From: DASUFI01 sp036274635
Lineage (GTDB): Bacteria > Planctomycetota > B15-G4
Assembly (NCBI GenBank): GCA_036274635.1
Contig: DASUFI010000043.1
Span: 1 to 17,342 of the forward strand
DNA length: 17,342 bases
Reading direction: 5' to 3'
This document shows, in pieces, positions 13,326 through 17,342 of the stretch; position 1 is the stretch's first letter; each line of letters opens with the position of its first letter. The translations under genes were made by a program, and so were the position numbers. The notes under the pieces were generated by a model. The model had not been told where the DNA came from. It searched no databases and worked only from the letters and a program-made list of their open reading frames with translations.

Positions 13326-15119
13326 ATGTACGTCCTCGGCCTCTCCTTCTACTACCACGACGGCTCGGCGGCCCTGGTGCGCGACGGCGTGGTCGTCGCG
13401 GCGGCGGAGGAGGAGCGCTTCACGCGCCGCAAGCACGACCCGGGCTACCCCGAGCTCGCCATCGCCTTCTGCCTCAGGCAGGCCGGCATCACCATCGACC
13501 AGGTCGACCACGTGGTCTTCTACGAGAAGCCCTTCGTGAAGTTCGAGCGGCTCATGCTCACGGCCTTCTCCACCTTCCCGCGCTCGATGAAGGTGTTCCG
13601 CGAGTCGATGCTCACCTGGCTGCAGAAGAAGCTCTGGGTGCGCAGCCTCATCCTCGAGAAGCTCAAGGTCCCCAAGTCCAAGCTGCTCTTCGCCGACCAC
13701 CACATGAGCCACGCGGCCGCGGGCTTCTACTGCTCGCCCTTCGAGGAGGCCGCCATCCTCACGCTGGACGGCGCGGGCGAGTGGACCACGTCCACCATGG
13801 GCGTCGGCCGCGGCACGAAGATCGAGATCCTCAAGGAGATGCGCTTCCCGCACTCCGTGGGCCTGCTCTACAGCGCCTTCACCGCCTACTGCGGCTTCGA
13901 GGTGAACGAGGGCGAGTACAAGCTCATGGGCATGGCGCCCTACGGGGAGCCCAAGTACGTGGACCGGATCATGAAGATGATCCGCATCAACGACGACGGC
14001 TCGCTGTGGCAGGACATGAAGTACTTCGCCTACCACTGGTCGGCGACGCACTCCTTCACGCCGGCCTTCGAGGAGGTCATGGGCCGCCCCGCGCGCGACC
14101 CGGCCCTCGAGGACAAGAGCCTCGACCCCTTCTACTGCGACGTCGCGCAGTCCATCCAGAAGGTGACCGAGACCATCGTGCTCAAGATGGCCAAGCACCT
14201 GCAGCAGACCACCGGCCTCAAGAAGCTGTGCATGGCCGGCGGCGTCGCGCTCAACTCCGTGGCCAACGCCAAGATCCCGGCCGAGTGCGGCTTCGACGAG
14301 GTCTACGTCGTGCCCGCCGCCGGAGACGACGGCGGCTGCATCGGCGCCGCGCTGTGGGCCTGCCACCACATCCTCGGCATCCCGCGCGCCGGCCCGCTGG
14401 GCCACGCCTACCTGGGCACCGAGTACTCCGACGCCGAGATCAAGGCCTTCCTCGACAAGGAGGGCATCCGCTACACGCACATCCAGGACGACGAGCAGTT
14501 CTTCGAGCGCGTCGCCGACGACCTCGCCAACGAGAAGGTGGCCGGCTGGTTCCGCGGCCGCTTCGAGTTCGGCCCCCGCGCCCTCGGCTCCCGCTCCATC
14601 ATCGCCGACAGCCGCTCCCTCAAGATGAAGGAGCTGGTCAACGCCAAGATCAAGTTCCGCGAGGCCTTCCGCCCCTTCGCGCCGTCGGTCCTGGCCGAGC
14701 GCGCCGCCGAGTACTTCGAGCTGCCCGAGCCCCACGGCGCCAACTGGCCCGCGCGCTTCATGCTCTACGTCGTGCCCGTCAAGGCCGACAAGCGCGACGT
14801 GATCCCGGCCATCACGCACGTGGACGGCTCCGGCCGCCTGCAGACGGTGCTCAAGGAGACCAACCCCGACTACCACCGCATGATCTCGCGCTTCGCCGCC
14901 AAGACCGGCGTGCCCGTGATCCTGAACACGTCCTTCAACCTCAAGGGCGAGCCCATCGTCGAGACGCCGGCGCAGGCCTTCAACACCTTCAGCCGCTCCG
15001 AGATGGACGTGCTCTACCTGCGCAACTTCATCATCGAGAAGGACGCCAAGAAGATCATCGACTCCACGCCCTTCCACCTGCGGCACGAGGGCGACCGCAT
15101 CATCGAGATGGTCTCGTGA
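13326..15119 (+). CDS. O-carbamoyltransferase (TobZ/SxtI/NodU family)
   Basis: This 597-residue enzyme moves a carbamoyl group from carbamoyl phosphate, through a carbamoyl-AMP intermediate, to a hydroxyl of an acceptor. The N-terminal Kae1-like domain begins MYVLGLSFYYHDGSAAL and holds FADHHMSHAAAGFY (metal-binding His125 and His129), LTLDGAGEWTT (Asp148), CMAGGVALNSVAN (302-314) and PAAGDDGG (Asp334). The C-terminal YrdC-like domain has GRFEFGPRALGSRSI (411-425), FRPFAPSVL (448-456) and the TSFNLKGEPI motif. All expected motifs are present and the length is normal. GGAGG at 13309-13313 precedes the start. The TGA overlaps the ATG of the next gene by one base. The acceptor is unknown: no sugar, antibiotic or glycan gene is nearby. 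Confidence 0.94.
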   Translation: MYVLGLSFYYHDGSAALVRDGVVVAAAEEERFTRRKHDPGYPELAIAFCLRQAGITIDQVDHVVFYEKPFVKFERLMLTAFSTFPRSMKVFRESMLTWLQKKLWVRSLILEKLKVPKSKLLFADHHMSHAAAGFYCSPFEEAAILTLDGAGEWTTSTMGVGRGTKIEILKEMRFPHSVGLLYSAFTAYCGFEVNEGEYKLMGMAPYGEPKYVDRIMKMIRINDDGSLWQDMKYFAYHWSATHSFTPAFEEVMGRPARDPALEDKSLDPFYCDVAQSIQKVTETIVLKMAKHLQQTTGLKKLCMAGGVALNSVANAKIPAECGFDEVYVVPAAGDDGGCIGAALWACHHILGIPRAGPLGHAYLGTEYSDAEIKAFLDKEGIRYTHIQDDEQFFERVADDLANEKVAGWFRGRFEFGPRALGSRSIIADSRSLKMKELVNAKIKFREAFRPFAPSVLAERAAEYFELPEPHGANWPARFMLYVVPVKADKRDVIPAITHVDGSGRLQTVLKETNPDYHRMISRFAAKTGVPVILNTSFNLKGEPIVETPAQAFNTFSRSEMDVLYLRNFIIEKDAKKIIDSTPFHLRHEGDRIIEMVS

Positions 15120-15625
15120 TGCTCGCGCTGCAGGACGCCGCCGCCGCCCCGCACTGGTGGGGCACGCGCGAGTGGGTCTTCCTCACGCTGTGGGTGCTCT
15201 TCTCGCTGCTCTACTGGCTCAACTACCGCCGCGACGAGAACCCCGCCGGCGCCGCGCTCAAGGTCCTCGGCCTGCTCGGCTTCATCTACGGCATGATGCG
15301 GCTCTTCGACTGGATCGACGAGATCGTGCCGGCCAAGGAGGCCATCACCTTCGGCCTCCCGTTCCCCAAGGTCGAGGGCCTGACCGCGCCGCGCATCCCG
15401 CTGCTCGCGGACATCCTCTTCTGGTTCGTGATGGTGCTGCTCGTGCTCGTCGTCTGGTACGCGCGCAAGAAGATCGGCACCGTCGGCTCGCTGGTCCTCT
15501 CCACCTGGGAACGCGGCCACTGGTACATGCTGCCGGTCATCTTCATCATGCTGACCATCGGCCTGCTGCTCGTGGCGGCGGCGGCCAGCCCGGTGCTGTC
15601 GCCCTTCATCTACACGCTGTTCTGA
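15119..15625 (+). CDS. Membrane protein with a C-terminal DUF5989-like segment
   Basis: This 168-residue protein starts at the ATG that overlaps the carbamoyltransferase stop (TGATG). It has about four membrane helices: residues 18-36, 46-62, 98-114 and 136-156. The last 48 residues (about 120-168) run GSLVLSTWERGHWYMLPVIF...SPVLSPFIYTLF. This has the form of DUF5989, a short domain of one helix ending in PFIYTLF that is usually encoded as a stand-alone protein of about 50 residues next to carbamoyltransferases. The first 115 residues, with WVFLTLWVLFSLLYWLNYRRDENP and FIYGMMRLFDWIDEI, are not assigned; they may correspond to the missing front part of SxtJ or to a new membrane domain. It probably forms a membrane complex with the enzyme before it. 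Confidence 0.85.
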   Translation: MLALQDAAAAPHWWGTREWVFLTLWVLFSLLYWLNYRRDENPAGAALKVLGLLGFIYGMMRLFDWIDEIVPAKEAITFGLPFPKVEGLTAPRIPLLADILFWFVMVLLVLVVWYARKKIGTVGSLVLSTWERGHWYMLPVIFIMLTIGLLLVAAAASPVLSPFIYTLF

Positions 15626-15636
15626 GCGGCGGGCGA

Positions 15637-15651
15637 GCGGGCTGAGCCCGC
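15637..15651 (+). terminator. Weak hairpin after the carbamoyltransferase operon
   Basis: GCGGGC-TGA-GCCCGC forms a 6-base-pair stem with a 3-base loop, 11 bases after the stop. No T-run follows on the plus strand, so it is not a classical terminator. Confidence 0.2.
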
Positions 15652-16035
15652 GACGGGCGCAACTCGCGGCGCGCACCCGGTCGGGGCTCGGGTGGGGTGG
15701 CTCGGGCGGCTGCGCGGTCGGCCTCGCGTGGGCGCCGCACTCCTCGCAGCCGCCGTGCTCGCGGCAGTCGTCGTCATCGCAGTCGCCCCGGCGCGCGCCG
15801 CATTCCTCGTCGCCCACGTCGGCCGGCAGCCGCGGGTCGTAGCACAGCGTGCCGATGCCCGCGTCCAGCGGCCCGGTGCCGAGGGACAGCCCGATCAGGC
15901 CGAGTTCCACGCGCACCAGCTTCCAGACGTGCACGGACCCACGCTGCTGAAGCTGTGGCCGTCGGAGTTGGGACGGACGTCCATGACGATGCAGGAAGGG
16001 AGCAGCAGCGCGAGGGCGGGGCGGGTCGCGGACAT
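15640..16035 (-). pseudogene. Small lipoprotein gene with an apparent frameshift
   Basis: On the minus strand an ATG at 16035, with GGAG 8 bases upstream, opens MSATRPALALLLPSC, a plausible short lipoprotein signal (Cys15 after LLPS). Codon use has G or C at nearly every third position up to residue 31 (SFSS). After that the frame loses that bias and stops at 15895. The -1 frame takes over with strong bias and sensible residues: SVHVWKLVRVELGLIGLSLG, then DAGIGTLCYDPRLPADVGDEE, then a Cys- and Asp-rich run (CDDDDCREHGGCEECGAH). One extra G in the GGG at 15938-15940 (read as CCC on the plus strand) would join them. No stop appears in that frame before it enters the neighbouring gene, so the 3' end given is a guess. 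It is either a decayed gene or a sequencing error. Confidence 0.45.
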
Positions 16036-16234
16036 GCGCGAGACTCCGGAGTGGTGGGCGGGGTGGGCCCGAAAGCATCCCCAGCGCCGACGGCGCGACG
16101 GTAGCAGGCGGCGCCGTGCGGCGGGCGGGAGCGGGGCGGCGGAAGGCCGGGGGACACGGCGGAGCCATGGAGGGTAATGCGGGGCGCGCGCGGACGACTG
16201 CGAGTTGGGATACCCCGCACCCCGGAGCGTCGCC

Positions 16235-17314
16235 ATGCATCGGCCCGAGTCGCTCGAGTGGTTCCACGTCACGCACCGAGGCCTTGGCCGCAGGCCGGTC
16301 TTCCCGGCGGCGCCCGAAATCCGTGCCTTTCTCGGCCTGGTCGCACGCGAGAGTGTGCGCGACGGCCTTGAAGTGCACGCCTTCGCCGTGCTTACCAACC
16401 ATTGTCACCTGCTGGTGCGGGCGGAACGCCGTCCGCTGTCCATCGCGCTCCGCAGGGTCTTCGCTGCCTACTCGCGCCAGCTGAACCGGCGGCTGCGCCG
16501 CGACGGGCCGCTGTTCAATGGTCGCGCGCGAGTTCGGCCCATCCGAAGCTCGGCCCACTGGCGTGCCACGATCTCGTACATCGACCGCAATCCGGTCGAA
16601 GCCGGTCTCGTCGCCCGCGCGGCGCGCTATCCGTTCGGGAGCGCTTGGCACTACGCCCGCGCTGCGGGCCCGCCGTGGCTCACTCGAATCGTCCTCGAAG
16701 ACTTCGTGCGCCGCCGCGCTGTGGCTGCGGCCTACGCCCCTGCGGACTATGCTCGGGTCTTTGGCGACGACGAGCTGCCGGGGCATTCGCTCGCCGTCGT
16801 GGAGCGGCGCCTCTGGCGCTCGGCGTCACCCGACGATCCCCTGGATGATCTGCTCGCCGCCGCCCCCGCCGACGTCCGCAAGTGGCTCGAACGAATGGCA
16901 CGCGAGGCCGACGGAGGCGCGGCGGCTCCGTGCCTGGTCGATCCGCGCACGCTCATGGCCGAGCGGGACTTGCTGCGGCGCAAAACGGGGACGTGGCGCC
17001 TCGAGTCGGGCACGCTTCGGGATCGGTCGGCGGAACTCTCGCTCAAGCGACGTGGCGGACTGCGGCGGGACGGCTGGAGCGTCGTGGCATGTGGCCTGCT
17101 GCGAACGGCCTGCGGCTTGAGTCTCGATGAGATTGGCCAACGGGTGGGACTGTCGGTCGGCGGAGTGCACTTCCAGGTTCGTTGCCACCGACGTCTGATG
17201 GCGCTCGACGGCCAATACCGGAGCCGCGCAGCGAGCGTGCTCCGAGCGGCGCTCCAGAGGGACTTTCCGGACGGTGCGCCGTCCCCAGCGCCTGGCTCGG
17301 ACTGGGCACATTAA
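16235..17314 (+). CDS. REP-associated-type Y1 (HUH) transposase with HTH extension
   Basis: The start is ATG 16235, with GGAG at 16224-16227; a TTG at 16205 is also in frame. This 359-residue protein has an N-terminal Y1 transposase domain (about residues 5-140): FHVTHRGLGRRPVF, then TNHCHLLV with His56 and His58 as the HUH metal ligands, then GPLFNGRARVRPI. YIDRNPVEAGLV follows, in which Tyr115 fits the catalytic tyrosine of TnpA-REP proteins. It should nick and join single-stranded DNA, acting on REP-like palindromes. The last about 200 residues are an extension unlike the minimal enzyme, with a helix-turn-helix of the kind LSLDEIGQRVGLSVGGVHFQV (about 297-317), probably a DNA-binding part. 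The motif is YIDRNP rather than the commoner YIHxNP. I see no insertion-sequence ends or target duplication. Confidence 0.88.
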   Translation: MHRPESLEWFHVTHRGLGRRPVFPAAPEIRAFLGLVARESVRDGLEVHAFAVLTNHCHLLVRAERRPLSIALRRVFAAYSRQLNRRLRRDGPLFNGRARVRPIRSSAHWRATISYIDRNPVEAGLVARAARYPFGSAWHYARAAGPPWLTRIVLEDFVRRRAVAAAYAPADYARVFGDDELPGHSLAVVERRLWRSASPDDPLDDLLAAAPADVRKWLERMAREADGGAAAPCLVDPRTLMAERDLLRRKTGTWRLESGTLRDRSAELSLKRRGGLRRDGWSVVACGLLRTACGLSLDEIGQRVGLSVGGVHFQVRCHRRLMALDGQYRSRAASVLRAALQRDFPDGAPSPAPGSDWAH

Positions 17315-17342
17315 AAAAACGACCCGCAGTCGCGACTGCGGG
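17313..17342 (-). terminator. Perfect 20-base palindrome with a U-tract on the minus strand
   Basis: CCCGCAGTCGCGACTGCGGG (17323-17342) is a perfect inverted repeat. Read on the minus strand it is followed by TCG and then seven T (17319-17313), the form of an intrinsic terminator for a gene beyond the right edge. It could also stop the transposase message, or be a REP-like target; the window ends here, so the right side is not seen. Confidence 0.5.

Noticed and set aside
12378..15086. A 902-codon open frame on the minus strand
   Set aside because: It is the antisense shadow of the carbamoyltransferase gene (His/Glu/Val/Leu/Ala-rich pattern from high third-position GC) and has no recognisable motif.
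13781..15118. Long open frame upstream of the DUF5989-type protein
   Set aside because: It is a frame shadow within the carbamoyltransferase gene; the real start is the ATG overlapping that gene's stop at 15119.
15014..16786. A 590-codon open frame on the minus strand
   Set aside because: It runs antisense through the carbamoyltransferase end, the DUF5989-type gene and the transposase, with Arg/Ala/His-rich low-complexity residues. Only the short part near 15640-15945 looks coding, as the second half of the frameshifted lipoprotein.
1..17342. CRISPR array, tRNA or rRNA genes
   Set aside because: I saw no regularly spaced direct repeats, no tRNA-like TTCGAATC-type arm in a plausible setting, and no rRNA conserved stretches.

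Overview
This is a GC-rich bacterial window with dense, short-spaced genes. Secreted proteins with signal peptides and two lipoproteins suggest a diderm envelope. The style of the secreted proteins, the mycobacterial-Sdh1-like succinate dehydrogenase and the HTH-extended Y1 transposase would fit a Planctomycetota, Myxococcota or Acidobacteriota genome. I cannot settle the phylum from sequence alone; Planctomycetota is a low-confidence first guess.

Layout, left to right. (1) 3-1862: two paralogous membrane-anchored proteins with the same C-terminal domain, separated by a hicBA toxin-antitoxin module on the opposite strand. (2) 1870-2739, minus: a membrane-anchored alpha/beta hydrolase. (3) 2867-6781: a tight sdhC-sdhA-sdhB operon with a fourth gene for a TPR-like protein. 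Its membrane subunit carries the Cys/His set expected of a membrane-embedded Rieske-type centre rather than a haem b subunit. (4) 6856-7872: an orphan HcrB-like FAD/[4Fe-4S] subunit with a TTG start. (5) 7876-8720: an AT-richer DUF3883/PD-(D/E)XK nuclease-like gene broken by a -1 frameshift at a T5 run, followed by a small unknown gene. (6) 9444-12974: two secreted proteins, one with a beta-propeller and a duplicated C-terminal beta domain, plus a small cytoplasmic protein and a lipoprotein. (7) 13110-15625: a three-gene operon of a 70-residue SxtJ-like membrane protein, a TobZ/SxtI-type O-carbamoyltransferase and a four-helix membrane protein ending in a DUF5989-like segment. (8) 15640-16035, minus: a small lipoprotein gene with an apparent frameshift. 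(9) 16235-17314: a REP-associated-type Y1 (HUH) transposase with a long HTH extension, followed at the right edge by a perfect 20-base palindrome next to an A-run.

The respiratory operon (succinate to quinone electron transfer) and the carbamoyltransferase operon are the two coherent functional units. The carbamoyltransferase unit is the best candidate for something little described: its two membrane partners are split and fused differently from the arrangement I know, and no acceptor-making gene lies nearby. Several genes have a TAGGCT/TAGGAT/TATCCT-like -10 at similar positions, and two of these sit so close to the start codon that leaderless transcripts are likely.
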